Origin: CAZGUX01 sp964529305
GTDB taxonomy: Bacteria > Acidobacteriota > Terriglobia > Bryobacterales > Bryobacteraceae
NCBI GenBank assembly: GCA_964529305.1
Contig: CAZGUX010000145.1
Span: forward strand, 59,608 to 123,607
Length of the DNA: 64,000 nt
Direction: 5' to 3'
The position numbers and the translations under genes were made by a program. Of the stretch, positions 6,944 through 15,742 are shown piece by piece. The notes under the pieces were generated by a model. It did no database searches. It saw only the letters and a program-made list of their open reading frames with translations, and was not told the origin of the DNA. Position 1 is the stretch's first letter, and each line of letters starts with the position of its first letter.

Positions 6944-8440
6944 CTACGCCGAAGGAGCCACGGTGACCCGGTGCGCCTTTCCGTCGAGGGTGACCGAGTA
7001 CGTGACGGGGCCGCCCTGTCCACCTGCCGGAGGTGGCGGGGGCGCGGCGGGTTTCGCCGCTGCAGGCGTCTTGCCGAGATTCTTCGGCCCCTCGTGGCGG
7101 GCCGGGAAGAACTTAGGGGCCACCTGCGGGAACATCGCGTAGGTCAGGACATCTTCGTCCGAGCCATTGCACCCCTCCAGCGACAGAGCCTGGGCTCTCA
7201 AGTGGTCCCACTCGGGCGTCAGCAGATCGGCCGGGCGGCAAGTGACGACGCTTTTTTTGGCATGTGCCGACGCTTTTCCCAGCACGTCCGCGTTCTTCAC
7301 GCCGAGGGTGTTGCCGTAGTAGCCGAGCATCAGGTCGGCGAACTCGCCGGTCATCACTTTGTAACGGCCCATCAGAACGTTGAACACCGCCTGCGTCCCG
7401 ACGATCTGGCTCGAGGGCGTCACCAGGGGAGGATATCCCGCGTCCGCCCGGACGTTCGGCACCTCCTCCAGCACCTCGCGAACCTTGTCGCCCGCGCCCT
7501 GCTGCTTCAACTGGCTCTCCATGTTGGAGATCATGCCTCCGGGAATCTGGCTCTGGAAAATCTCCGTCTCAACGCCAGTGATGTCCGAGAGAAACTCGGC
7601 GTAGCGCGGACGGATTCTCTTGAAGTGGTCGCGCACCCGCAGGACCTTCTGCATGTCCACCCGCGTGCGAAAGGCCGTGTCTTCCAGCATCTCCATCAGG
7701 CTCTCGGTGGGGTTGTGCCCCGGCCCGAGGCTCAGGGAACTGATGGCCGTATCGACGACGTCGGCCCCGGCCTCGATCGCCTTCATCAGGCTCACCAGCG
7801 TGACGCCCGTGGTCGCGTGCGTGTGCACGTGAACCGGCATGTCGTCTCCGCAGGCCTCTTTGATGCCCCGCACCAGATCGTAGGCCGGACGGGGCTTGAG
7901 GAGCGCCGCCATGTCCTTGATACAGATGGAATCGCAGCCGAAGTCGGCCAGTTGTTCGGCCATTTCCACAAAATCGCCAACGGAATGAACCGGGCTTACG
8001 GTGTAACAGATGGCGCCTTGCGCGTGCTTTCCCGTCTTCCGCACCGCCTTGAGCGCGGTTCTCAGATTCCGCAGGTCGTTCAAGGCGTCAAACACCCGGA
8101 AGACATCGATCCCATTTTCCGCGGCTTTTGTAACAAATCGCTCGACCACCGTGTCTTCGTAGTGGCGGTAGCCCAGCAAATTCTGGCCGCGCAGCAGCAT
8201 TTGCAGCCGCGTGTTCGGCATCAGTTTCCGGAACGTCCGTAGACGGTCCCAGGGATCTTCGTTCAGGAAACGAATACAGGCGTCGAAAGTGGCTCCGCCC
8301 CAGCATTCAACAGACCAATAGCCGGCGCCGTCGAGATCCTCGCAAACGGGGATCATGTCTTCCAGCGCCATGCGGGTGGCCATCAGGCTCTGGTGGGCGT
8401 CGCGGAGAATCAGTTCGGTGACTTCTACGACTCGGGACAT
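6944..8440 (-). CDS. methylmalonyl-CoA carboxytransferase 5S-type subunit (oxaloacetate/pyruvate carboxyltransferase)
   Basis: Transfers carboxyl between oxaloacetate/pyruvate and carboxybiotin. The 498-residue protein matches the Propionibacterium 5S subunit closely over its length, by memory: TELILRDAHQS (metal ligand D14), AGYWSVECWGGATFDACI, RLQMLLRGQNLLGYRHY, and KDMAALLKP with the lysine (K175) that is carbamylated in this family. HVHTHATTG supplies the metal histidines H206 and H208. After ~455 comes a Pro-rich linker and a short strand (VTYSVTLDGKAHRVTVAP) that looks like the first strand of a biotin carrier, but there is no biotinyl domain. It is the first gene of the operon. OadA is the alternative name, but no membrane OadB is present nearby. 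Confidence 0.92.
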   Translation of the reverse strand: MSRVVEVTELILRDAHQSLMATRMALEDMIPVCEDLDGAGYWSVECWGGATFDACIRFLNEDPWDRLRTFRKLMPNTRLQMLLRGQNLLGYRHYEDTVVERFVTKAAENGIDVFRVFDALNDLRNLRTALKAVRKTGKHAQGAICYTVSPVHSVGDFVEMAEQLADFGCDSICIKDMAALLKPRPAYDLVRGIKEACGDDMPVHVHTHATTGVTLVSLMKAIEAGADVVDTAISSLSLGPGHNPTESLMEMLEDTAFRTRVDMQKVLRVRDHFKRIRPRYAEFLSDITGVETEIFQSQIPGGMISNMESQLKQQGAGDKVREVLEEVPNVRADAGYPPLVTPSSQIVGTQAVFNVLMGRYKVMTGEFADLMLGYYGNTLGVKNADVLGKASAHAKKSVVTCRPADLLTPEWDHLRAQALSLEGCNGSDEDVLTYAMFPQVAPKFFPARHEGPKNLGKTPAAAKPAAPPPPPAGGQGGPVTYSVTLDGKAHRVTVAPSA

Positions 8441-8480
8441 ATTATGATGTACGGGCCGCGCGGATTTCCCCGGGCGGATG

Positions 8481-8496
8481 TGTCAGGAGCCTGACA
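8481..8496. promoter_or_regulatory. perfect 16-bp inverted repeat, putative operator of the carboxytransferase operon
   Basis: TGTCAGG-AG-CCTGACA is a perfect palindrome with 7-base arms and a 2-base centre. It lies 41 bases upstream of the 5S start, in the intergenic region shared with the divergent hydrolase gene. The length, symmetry and place fit a dimeric repressor site. No regulator gene is adjacent. The function is inferred. Confidence 0.5.
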
Positions 8497-8530
8497 ACGC
8501 CGTGGATGAGGGCTTCTAACATTTCACCGT

Positions 8531-8561
8531 AGCATAATTCACTGACGGAGGCTCGTTTCAA
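8531..8561 (-). promoter_or_regulatory. candidate sigma-70 promoter for the carboxytransferase operon
   Basis: On the minus strand TTGAAA (8556-8561) and TATGCT (8531-8536) are 19 bases apart. Both hexamers are reasonable but the spacing is long. The palindrome at 8481-8496 would then lie downstream, in the transcribed leader. Weak call. Confidence 0.25.
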
Positions 8562-8728
8562 ACCGGCACACGCGACAGAGCGAGCGCGATTGTCCCCGGA
8601 AATCGCGCCCTGGCGTCCCCGATTGTTTGCGCGCGGCGGGCGGCGCAGCAGCCATCTCCGGAGGCGGAGGTGCGATAAGATATGTGCCGCCCGGTTCGCT
8701 CGTTGAACCGGCGCCGAAAGGAACATAG

Positions 8729-10510
8729 TTGCGTTCTGCCATTCTGATCGGATTCCTCCTCGCCGGCGGCGCTTTCGCCGGGGCCGCGTTCCGGCTACCG
8801 CCGCCCAGGCCGCCATCGAACGACGTCCGGGTGGAGAATCGCGTCGCCATCCCCATGCGGGACGGAGTCGTCCTCTACGCGGACGTGTATCTTCCCGTCG
8901 GGGAGGGGAAGTATCCGGTCCTCGTGTCCCGCACTCCGTACAGCACGGAGCGCGCTCCCAACGCGTGGACGGCCCCGGTCTGGTTTGCCCGGCGCGGCTA
9001 CGTCTATGTGTTTCAGGACGTCCGCGGCCGCCACGAATCCGAGGGAACCTGGGAGCCCTATCGCCACGAGATGGAAGACGGCTACGACACCATCGAGTGG
9101 GCGGCTCGCCAGCCCTGGTCGAACGGCAAGGTTGGCATGCAGGGCGGTTCGTATCTCGGCCACGTGCAGTGGTTCGCGGCCGCCGCGGCGCCGCCGCACC
9201 TGGTGACGATCTTCCCGGGACTGGCGGCCGCCAGCCTGTATCGCGACCGCATTGTGATGGGCGGCGCCTGGCGCCTGTCGGCGAACTTCGGCTGGGGCGC
9301 GATGCGGCAGCATTCCCGCATCATGCAGAATGTCGGCGTCTATTCGCTCGAGGATGGACCCGACGGCTTGAGCTTCGACAAGACTATCTGGAAACTGCCT
9401 CTCGTCGAGATGCCGAAGCTGCTCGGACGCGACCCGGCGTTTTATCGCGACTGGATCGCTCACCCCGATTTCGACGGCTATTGGAAAAAGATCGACGCCG
9501 CCGAGCGTTTCGAGAAGATAACGATTCCCGTGCACGCCTTCGGAGGCCTGTTCGACATCATGTCGAGAGGTACGATCGGCAGCTATACCGGCATCAGCCG
9601 GCGCGGCGGCAGCGAACGGGCCCGGCGCGAGAGTCACATGGTGATCGGACCCTGGGGTCACGGGCCCACTCGCAAATTCGGCGACCTCGATTTCGGCGAG
9701 CAGGCCCACCTCGACACCCACACCCTCGAGTTACGGTGGTTCGATTACTGGCTGAAAGGGGTGGACACCGGGGTTCGCGACGAACCTCCCGTGAAGATCT
9801 TCGTCTCGGGGAGGAACCAGTGGCGCCTGGAGCGCGAGTACCCGCTCGCCCAAACCCGCTACACGGAGATGTATCTCGAGAGTGGCGGCCAGGCCAACAG
9901 TTCCCGCGGGAATGGCCGCCTCGTTTCGCGGCCGCCCGCGGGCGGCTCGCCGGCCGACCGCTACACCTACGACCCGGACAGTCCGGTGCCCAGCCTGGGC
10001 GGCAACAATTGCTGCGGAACGCCGACGCCGGCCGGCCCCAGGGATCAGCGCCCGCTCGAGGGCCGCTCCGACGTGCTGGTCTACACGTCCGACGTCCTGG
10101 ATCGGGATCTGGAAGTGGTGGGACCCGTCAAAGTCATCCTGCACGCGGCCTCCGACGCGGTGGATACGGACTTTGTTGCCAAACTCATCGATGTCCACCC
10201 CGACGGTCGCGCCATCGCCATGGCGGAGGGAATTTTGCGCGCGCGTTATCGCGACGATCTGTCGTCGCCCAAACTGCTCGTTCCCGGCGCCGTCTACAAG
10301 CTCACCATCAACCTCGTGGACGTGAGCAACGTCTTCCTTCGCGGCCATCGCCTGCGGGTGGATATCGCCAGCAGCCATTTCCCGCAGTTCGACCGCAATC
10401 CCAACACGGGTGAACCGTTTGGCCTTTCCGCGGCCGTGAAGGTGGCCCACCAGACGGTTTATCACTCCACGGCGCATCCGTCGAGCATCGTGCTCCCGGT
10501 CATTCCGTAA
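8729..10510 (+). CDS. exported CocE/NonD-family (X-Pro dipeptidyl-peptidase S15) hydrolase
   Basis: Serine hydrolase of the CocE/S15 group, which cleaves esters, acylated substrates or X-Pro peptides; the substrate is not predictable. It has 593 residues. The first ~20 form a signal peptide (ILIGFLLAGGAFAGAA). The alpha/beta-hydrolase domain follows, with N-terminal signature RVAIPMRDGVVLYADVYLP and nucleophile elbow GGSYLG (S141). A histidine-containing motif, HMVIGPWGHGP, is followed by the jelly-roll C-terminal domain (VYKLTINLVDVSNVF, RLRVDIASSHFPQFDRN). The start is TTG with AAAGGA about seven bases upstream. A second member of the family is at 44313-46070. The family call is secure. Confidence 0.9.
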   Translation: MRSAILIGFLLAGGAFAGAAFRLPPPRPPSNDVRVENRVAIPMRDGVVLYADVYLPVGEGKYPVLVSRTPYSTERAPNAWTAPVWFARRGYVYVFQDVRGRHESEGTWEPYRHEMEDGYDTIEWAARQPWSNGKVGMQGGSYLGHVQWFAAAAAPPHLVTIFPGLAAASLYRDRIVMGGAWRLSANFGWGAMRQHSRIMQNVGVYSLEDGPDGLSFDKTIWKLPLVEMPKLLGRDPAFYRDWIAHPDFDGYWKKIDAAERFEKITIPVHAFGGLFDIMSRGTIGSYTGISRRGGSERARRESHMVIGPWGHGPTRKFGDLDFGEQAHLDTHTLELRWFDYWLKGVDTGVRDEPPVKIFVSGRNQWRLEREYPLAQTRYTEMYLESGGQANSSRGNGRLVSRPPAGGSPADRYTYDPDSPVPSLGGNNCCGTPTPAGPRDQRPLEGRSDVLVYTSDVLDRDLEVVGPVKVILHAASDAVDTDFVAKLIDVHPDGRAIAMAEGILRARYRDDLSSPKLLVPGAVYKLTINLVDVSNVFLRGHRLRVDIASSHFPQFDRNPNTGEPFGLSAAVKVAHQTVYHSTAHPSSIVLPVIP

Positions 10511-10546
10511 CGGGCCGGCCTTGTTCGTGCTGTTGAACGCGCAAAT

Positions 10547-10999
10547 CTACCGGCTCGAGATCTGCTCACGAGCCGCGCGTTGTGCGAGTTCGTCGCAGCG
10601 ATTGTTGTCTTGGTGCGAGGCGTGCCCCTTGGTCCACGACCACTGCGTCTCGTGGCGGGCCGTCTGCTCTTCCAACTCCTCCCACAAGTCGCGGTTGACC
10701 ACCGGCTTCTTGTCGGCGGTCAGCCATCCACGCCGCTTCCAGCCGGCGATCCACGAGGTGATGCCGTTCTTCACATACTCGGAATCGGTGACGATTTCAA
10801 CGCGGCAGCGCTCCTTCAGTGCACGCAAGCCGCGGATCGCCGCCGTCAATTCCATGCGGTTGTTGGTGGTGTGCTTCTCGCTGCCGTACATCTCGCGTTT
10901 GTGCTCGTTGTAGCGGAGGATACAGGCCCAGCCGCCGGGCCCGGGATTGCCCAGGCACGACCCGTCGGTGATCAGCTTGACGGTCTTCGTCACACTCAC
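10547..10999 (-). CDS. rnhA: ribonuclease HI
   Basis: Degrades the RNA strand of RNA-DNA hybrids. At 150 residues it is the normal bacterial RNase HI length. The catalytic carboxylates are visible: D12 in LITDGSCLGNPGPGGW, E50 in NNRMELTAAI, D72 in VTDSEYV and a C-terminal D in NNRCDELAQRAA. The substrate-binding WTKGHASHQDNNRCDELA segment is intact. Its start overlaps the last bases of dusB (10996-10999), so the two are co-transcribed. Its stop faces the end of the CocE-like gene 36 bases away. Confidence 0.96.
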   Translation of the reverse strand: MSVTKTVKLITDGSCLGNPGPGGWACILRYNEHKREMYGSEKHTTNNRMELTAAIRGLRALKERCRVEIVTDSEYVKNGITSWIAGWKRRGWLTADKKPVVNRDLWEELEEQTARHETQWSWTKGHASHQDNNRCDELAQRAAREQISSR

Positions 11000-12033
11000 G
11001 CGGCCGGTACCGCCTCGGGTTCGAGGGCCGTGAAGAAATGGTCCACCACGTCCCGAATCGCTTTGCCGTCGTGCAGGTGATAGATCTCGCCCCGCAGCCG
11101 CGCGCCTCCACGAACGCCGTGGGTGAAATAGGAGGCGAACTGCTTCATTTTCCCGACCATGTCCTTCTCATTGTGATCGAGCAACATGTCGTAATACTTG
11201 CGCATGATCCGGTGGCGGTCGGCGTCGGTGGGCTCGTCGTAGCGGCCGGTAGCCAGGTACTGCTGAATCTGCTGAAAGATCCACGGGTTGTAGGAGGCCG
11301 CCCGGCCGACCATCACCGCGTCGCAACCGGTCTGGCGGACCATCCGGACCGCGTCCTCCGGGGTGATCACATCGCCGTTGCCGATCACTGGAATTTGGAC
11401 GGATGCCTTGGCTTCGGCGATCCGAGACCAGTCCGCTTTGCCGGCGTAGCCTTGCTCCCGGGTCCGCGGGTGCAGCGCCACCGCCTGCAGGCCGCACTCC
11501 TGCGCCAACCGGGCCATGTGCACAAACACGAGTTCGTTGTCGTTCCAGCCCGCGCGAAACTTGCAGGTGAACGGAATCGAAATCGCCGCGCGGACCTGCG
11601 TCAGGATCTGTTCCACCAACGGGAGGTCGCGCAGCAACCCGCTGCCGCCGTTGCACTTCACCACCTTGTTCACCGGACAGCCGAAGTTGAGGTCGACGAT
11701 GTCGAAGCCGATATCCTGGCAGACGCGCGCGGCCTCGGACATGACCGCGGGATCGGCGCCGAACAACTGGGCGGAGATCGGCCGCTCCTCGGGCTCGAAG
11801 TGCAGATACTTCAGGGTCCGAGTGGGCTTGGTCTTCCGGACGATGGCGGCAACTCCATGAGAGGAAGTGAATTCCGTCATCAGCAGGCCACATCCGCCCA
11901 TATCCCGGATGAACCGCCGGAACACCGTGTCGGTCACCCCGGCCATGGGCGCGAGGACGGTGGCCGGCTCGATCCGGACCGTGCCGATTTCGAGCGACTT
12001 GGGGAAAAGCGGTTCCATGTCCAGTCTCTTCAT
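10996..12033 (-). CDS. dusB: tRNA-dihydrouridine synthase, DusB type
   Basis: FMN-dependent reduction of uridines in the tRNA D-loop. It has 345 residues with the canonical N-terminal TIM barrel: VLAPMAGVTDTVFRRFIR, DLNFGCPVNKVVKCNGGSGLL (catalytic cysteine in FGCP), and IPVIGNGDVITPEDAVRM with GCDAVMVGRAA for phosphate/FMN binding. A C-terminal helical domain follows. It is the first gene of a two-gene operon with rnhA. Well supported; the paralogue letter B is the usual default for this group. Confidence 0.93.
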   Translation of the reverse strand: MKRLDMEPLFPKSLEIGTVRIEPATVLAPMAGVTDTVFRRFIRDMGGCGLLMTEFTSSHGVAAIVRKTKPTRTLKYLHFEPEERPISAQLFGADPAVMSEAARVCQDIGFDIVDLNFGCPVNKVVKCNGGSGLLRDLPLVEQILTQVRAAISIPFTCKFRAGWNDNELVFVHMARLAQECGLQAVALHPRTREQGYAGKADWSRIAEAKASVQIPVIGNGDVITPEDAVRMVRQTGCDAVMVGRAASYNPWIFQQIQQYLATGRYDEPTDADRHRIMRKYYDMLLDHNEKDMVGKMKQFASYFTHGVRGGARLRGEIYHLHDGKAIRDVVDHFFTALEPEAVPAA

Positions 12034-12125
12034 TCTAATATTGGGGAAACGGGGTGTCCCGAGGCCCCGTCTAGCCTTGTGTCGGAACCAGTTTCGGGTA
12101 CAGCGGTTCCGGGCCAGAGGAATGT

Positions 12126-13061
12126 ATGAAACTGCTTCAGTCGGCCATACTCGTCGTCGCCGGTGCGCTCGGCGCCGTATTGATCATGAAAGTCACGGAT
12201 CGCCCGCCGGCTCCCGCACCGGCACCGGCGATTGCGGAAGCGGTCCCCGCACAGCCCGCGTCCGCCGAACCGCTGGCAGTGGCGACGCTGGTGGTTCCCG
12301 AGCCCGTCGAAGCCCCGGCACCCAAGCCCGTGGTTGCCCCGCGGCCTGCCCGGAAGCCGGTGTCCGCCGCGCCCAAGCCGGCGAAGCCCGAGGTCGCCGA
12401 GGCGCCCAAAGCTCCTGAGCCGGTGAAGCCGGCCGAGACGGCATCGAACAGCAACGTCATCCAGTACCCCGTATTTCCGCCCGAACCCGTCAGCAAGGCC
12501 GAGCCCGTGACGCCGGCTCCGCCGCCTCCACCCAGGAAAGTGACGCTCGCCGCCGGTATGCTGATTCCGGTGCGGTTGAACGAATCTCTCAGCACCGACC
12601 GCAACAACACGGGCGATACGTTTACCGCCGTTCTCGATCAGGAACTCGTGGTCGACGGATTCGTTATCGCCGAGCGGGGAGCGAGGGCGGAAGGCCGTAT
12701 CCTGAACGCCGCCAAGGCGGGCAAGGTCAAAGGGCTCTCGAACATTTCCGTCCAGTTGATGGAAATCGTTACCTCCGATGGACAACGCGTGGAACTCGAA
12801 ACCGAACCGTTCGAGAAATCCGGGCCGACCTCCAAAGGCGAAGACGCCGCCAAGGTGGGCGGTGGCGCGGGCATCGGAGCGGCCATCGGGGGTATCGCCG
12901 GCGGCGGCAAAGGCGCCGCACTGGGTGCGATCATCGGCGCCGCCACGGGCGGTGGGGCAGTCGCGGCCACTCGCGGCAAGCCGGCCCGCATCGAAGCGGA
13001 AACCCGCATCCCGTTCCGTCTCCGCAACAGCGTGACGGTGACTGAAAAACGCAAGTCCTAA
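12126..13061 (+). CDS. membrane-anchored Pro/Ala-rich protein with glycine-zipper domain
   Basis: I do not recognise a specific function. The 311-residue protein starts with a signal or anchor helix (LLQSAILVVAGALGAVLIM), then a long Ala/Pro-rich, lysine-containing linker over ~30-135. Next comes a compact domain at ~140-235 (KVTLAAGMLIPVRLNESLSTD...GDTFTAVL). Residues ~243-283 form a glycine-zipper segment rich in GxxxG (GGGAGIGAAIGGIAGGGKGA), and the protein ends with a strand. Proteins with this layout are common in Acidobacteriota and are probably envelope-associated. A good AGAGGA ribosome site precedes the ATG. It could be co-transcribed with the receptor gene that follows, but a promoter candidate lies between them. 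Confidence 0.7.
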   Translation: MKLLQSAILVVAGALGAVLIMKVTDRPPAPAPAPAIAEAVPAQPASAEPLAVATLVVPEPVEAPAPKPVVAPRPARKPVSAAPKPAKPEVAEAPKAPEPVKPAETASNSNVIQYPVFPPEPVSKAEPVTPAPPPPPRKVTLAAGMLIPVRLNESLSTDRNNTGDTFTAVLDQELVVDGFVIAERGARAEGRILNAAKAGKVKGLSNISVQLMEIVTSDGQRVELETEPFEKSGPTSKGEDAAKVGGGAGIGAAIGGIAGGGKGAALGAIIGAATGGGAVAATRGKPARIEAETRIPFRLRNSVTVTEKRKS

Positions 13062-13066
13062 ACCCG

Positions 13067-13095
13067 TTCACTCCGGTCTTTGCGCGGGTTAGAAT
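13067..13095 (+). promoter_or_regulatory. candidate sigma-70 promoter upstream of the TonB-type receptor
   Basis: TTCACT (13067-13072) and TAGAAT (13090-13095) are 17 bases apart, 27 bases before the receptor ATG. Match to the consensus is moderate. No operator-like symmetry was seen. Confidence 0.35.
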
Positions 13096-13121
13096 GAAGC
13101 GACACGCGCGGAGACCGGCGG

Positions 13122-15605
13122 ATGAGGAGCCTCTTAGTATGCGGCGCCCTCCTGATTTGCGCCTTCGCTCGGCAGAGCGCTGGCGCGGTGCAAGTCACGG
13201 GCAAGGTGAGCGATGAAACGGGTGTTGCCGTTTCGGGCGCTCGCCTGGAGTTCCGCTCGGGCGACGGCAAGGTCTTCAGCGCGGTAAGCGACGTCGCGGG
13301 GTTATTCTCTTTTTCCCTCCCCGAGCCCGGGCGATACGTGGTTCGGTGCGAGCGGGAGGGGTTCTTTCGTTATCAGGGCGAAAGCTCCCTGTCTCCCGAA
13401 GGCTCTCATCTCGCCATTATCCTCAACCACCTGGAAGACCTCGTGCAAAAGGTGGATGTCGTCTACTCGCCGCCGGAGGTCGACCCTCAGCAAACCAGCG
13501 AGAAGAAGCACCTGAACAGCATGCAGATTCTCGAGGTGCCCTATCCGGCCTCGCAGGACGTGCGAAACGCGATGCCGATGATTCACGGCGTGCTACAGGA
13601 CACCGGAGGACGCCTGCACTTCAACGGGGGCGCGTCCGACCAGGCCAACTTCGCGTTGGACGGGTTCAACATTACCGACCCGGTTACCGGACGGCTGGAA
13701 GCGCGCCTGAACGTGGAGAGCGTCCGCGCGGTGGAGTTTGAAGGCAGCGGGTTCACGGCCGACAAAGGCCGCGGTTCCGCGGGATTTGTCGATCTGAAGA
13801 CGGCTATGGGCGACGATCATTGGAAGATCGGCGCGTCGAACTTTGTTCCGAGTTTTTCCACCGCCAGCGGACTGCACTGGAACAAATGGACGCCGCGCTT
13901 TCAGTTTTCCGGACCGCTGAAGAAGGGCCGGGTCTGGTTCCACAATGGTTTCGATGCCTTTTACGACGTCGACACCATTCCCGAACTTCCCCGCCAGCAG
14001 AACCGCAGCCGGGCGCTCTCGTCGAGCAATCTCACGCGGGTTCAGGCCAACCTGACGTCCGCCAACATCCTGACGGCCAGCTTTCTCCTGAATGTGGTCT
14101 CCGACAGCCGCCGTGGGCTTTCGTTTCTCGATCCGGTGGAAACCACCACGAACCGGCGGAATAACTACTTGTTCGGCTCGCTCAAGGACCAGCACACCTT
14201 TCACCGCGGCGCGGTGATCGAGTTCGGCTTCGCGGCCACCAGCCTGTTCGCGCGCGAGAATCCGCAAGGGGATCAGCCGTTCGAAATCCTCCCCAACGGC
14301 CGGCGGGGGAATTACTTCCTCGACCTGACCCGCGACGTCGACCGCCAGCAGTGGGTGGCCAAGAGCTATTTGCCGTCGGTCCGGTCGCCCTTCGGGACGC
14401 ATCAACTCCAGTTCGGGGTCGACCTGCAGCGGACGGTGTTTCATCAGTGGGCCGACCGGCATAGCTACCGGATCCTGCGCCAGGATGAGTCGGTCGCGAG
14501 GGTGGTGACCTTCGCCGGTACCGGCATCGCCGAGAGGCGCAACTTCGAGTTCACCGAGTACGTGAACGACCGGTGGTCGCCTCGCGACGACCTGCTGATC
14601 GACGCCGGCCTTCGGTTGGACTGGGATCAAGTGGTGCGCGACGTCCTGGTTTCACCCAGGGTAGCGGCCTCCTATGCGCCCGCGTGGTTGAAGGGCACGA
14701 AGCTCTCGGCCGGCGCCGGCATCTTTTACGACGCGTTGAGCCTCCCGCTGATCACCCGCCATCAGGATCAGGTGGCCTTGTCGACTTTCTACGCGCCTGA
14801 CGGCGCCTTGGCCCGCGGGCCTGTGGAGACGGCGTTCGAGGTCAACGAGGGACTGCTCCGCGTGCCCCGCTACCGGACCCTCAGCTTCAGCGTCGAACGG
14901 CCGCTGGCGTTCGGACTGCTCGGAAAGACCTCTTATGTCCGCCGCGGAGGCAACCGAGGACTCTCCTTCTTTGGCGGACCCGCCTTTCCGGCCGGCGCCG
15001 GCTTCACGTTCGCCTCCGATACCTACCTGCTGCGGAACTGGCGTCGCGACCGTTACGATGCCTTCGAGATGTCCGTGCGTCGCACCTTCGCGGGGACCTT
15101 CCACTGGCAGGCCGGCTACACCCGATCGAACGCCCGCTCCAGCGCAGTGGTGGACTTCAGCCTGGAAAACCCGATCTTCGCCGACCAGAAAGGGGGACCC
15201 TTTCTGTGGGATTCGCCACACCGCTGGCTGAGTTGGGGGTGGGCGCCCCTCCCCGTCAAGCGCCTGACGCCTCGCCTGCGCTTCCTTACCCGCGAAACCG
15301 ACGTGTCCTACCTGGCCGAGTACCGCTCGGGGTTCCCGTTCAGCGTGGTCAACGAGGAGAATTTCCTGCTGGGCCGTCCGAACGACCACCGCTTGCCCGC
15401 CTATTTCAACCTCAATCTTCACTTCGAGCGCCGTTTCCGCTTCTGGAACTATCTGCTGGCGTGGCGCATCGGCCTGAACAACCTGACCAATAATGGCAAC
15501 CCGAACGTGGTGAACAACAACATCGATTCGCCGGCGTTCCTGGCCTTTGGCCGCGGCCAGCAGCGAGCGGTCCAGGTCCGGCTTCGCTTTCTGGGCCGGC
15601 GCTAG
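13122..15605 (+). CDS. TonB-dependent receptor with carboxypeptidase-regulatory-like N-terminal domain
   Basis: Outer-membrane beta-barrel transporter of the Oar-like group common in Acidobacteriota; the ligand is unknown. It has 827 residues. Residues 1-22 are a signal peptide (MRSLLVCGALLICAFA...). The next ~85 are a CarboxypepD_reg-like beta-sandwich (VTGKVSDETGVAVSGARLEF, FSFSLPEPGRYVVRCEREGF). Then come plug-like segments (ILEVPYPASQDVRNAMPMIH, HFNGGASDQANFALDGFN) and a long barrel rich in alternating aromatic strands, ending in VQVRLRFLGRR. It is shorter than the 1093-residue paralogue at 40096-43377. It stands alone; the next gene is convergent. Confidence 0.85.
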   Translation: MRSLLVCGALLICAFARQSAGAVQVTGKVSDETGVAVSGARLEFRSGDGKVFSAVSDVAGLFSFSLPEPGRYVVRCEREGFFRYQGESSLSPEGSHLAIILNHLEDLVQKVDVVYSPPEVDPQQTSEKKHLNSMQILEVPYPASQDVRNAMPMIHGVLQDTGGRLHFNGGASDQANFALDGFNITDPVTGRLEARLNVESVRAVEFEGSGFTADKGRGSAGFVDLKTAMGDDHWKIGASNFVPSFSTASGLHWNKWTPRFQFSGPLKKGRVWFHNGFDAFYDVDTIPELPRQQNRSRALSSSNLTRVQANLTSANILTASFLLNVVSDSRRGLSFLDPVETTTNRRNNYLFGSLKDQHTFHRGAVIEFGFAATSLFARENPQGDQPFEILPNGRRGNYFLDLTRDVDRQQWVAKSYLPSVRSPFGTHQLQFGVDLQRTVFHQWADRHSYRILRQDESVARVVTFAGTGIAERRNFEFTEYVNDRWSPRDDLLIDAGLRLDWDQVVRDVLVSPRVAASYAPAWLKGTKLSAGAGIFYDALSLPLITRHQDQVALSTFYAPDGALARGPVETAFEVNEGLLRVPRYRTLSFSVERPLAFGLLGKTSYVRRGGNRGLSFFGGPAFPAGAGFTFASDTYLLRNWRRDRYDAFEMSVRRTFAGTFHWQAGYTRSNARSSAVVDFSLENPIFADQKGGPFLWDSPHRWLSWGWAPLPVKRLTPRLRFLTRETDVSYLAEYRSGFPFSVVNEENFLLGRPNDHRLPAYFNLNLHFERRFRFWNYLLAWRIGLNNLTNNGNPNVVNNNIDSPAFLAFGRGQQRAVQVRLRFLGRR

Positions 15606-15613
15606 CCCGAATG

Positions 15614-15682
15614 CTGTTCAACCGGCGGGTTTGCACCCGCGGTTCGGAGCCATCGTCCCGCCGCAGTTTCCAAAGTGAACAG
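15614..15682. repeat. nested inverted repeat between convergent genes
   Basis: An outer pair CTGTTCA (15614-15620) and TGAACAG (15676-15682) encloses an inner hairpin GCGGGT-TTGC-ACCCGC (about 15624-15640). It lies between the stop codons of the receptor and the DoxX-fusion gene, so it could act as a bidirectional terminator or be another REP-like element. No T-run follows. The remaining ~60 bases of this gap show nothing else. Confidence 0.4.
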
Positions 15683-15742
15683 TATTGAGGCTGGCTAGCC
15701 CTTATCCGAACGACGGCTTCACGCGGAACTGGTGTCTGGTCG

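Noticed and set aside
5362..7023. Longer N-terminus for the 12S-type subunit (start at 7023)
   Set aside because: The extra 33 residues lie over the 5S coding end and have no match to the family N-terminus.
8442..8856. Two overlapping minus-strand reading frames upstream of the 5S gene
   Set aside because: Arg/Ala-rich composition without family resemblance. They overlap the start of the CocE-like gene antisense and lack a ribosome site.
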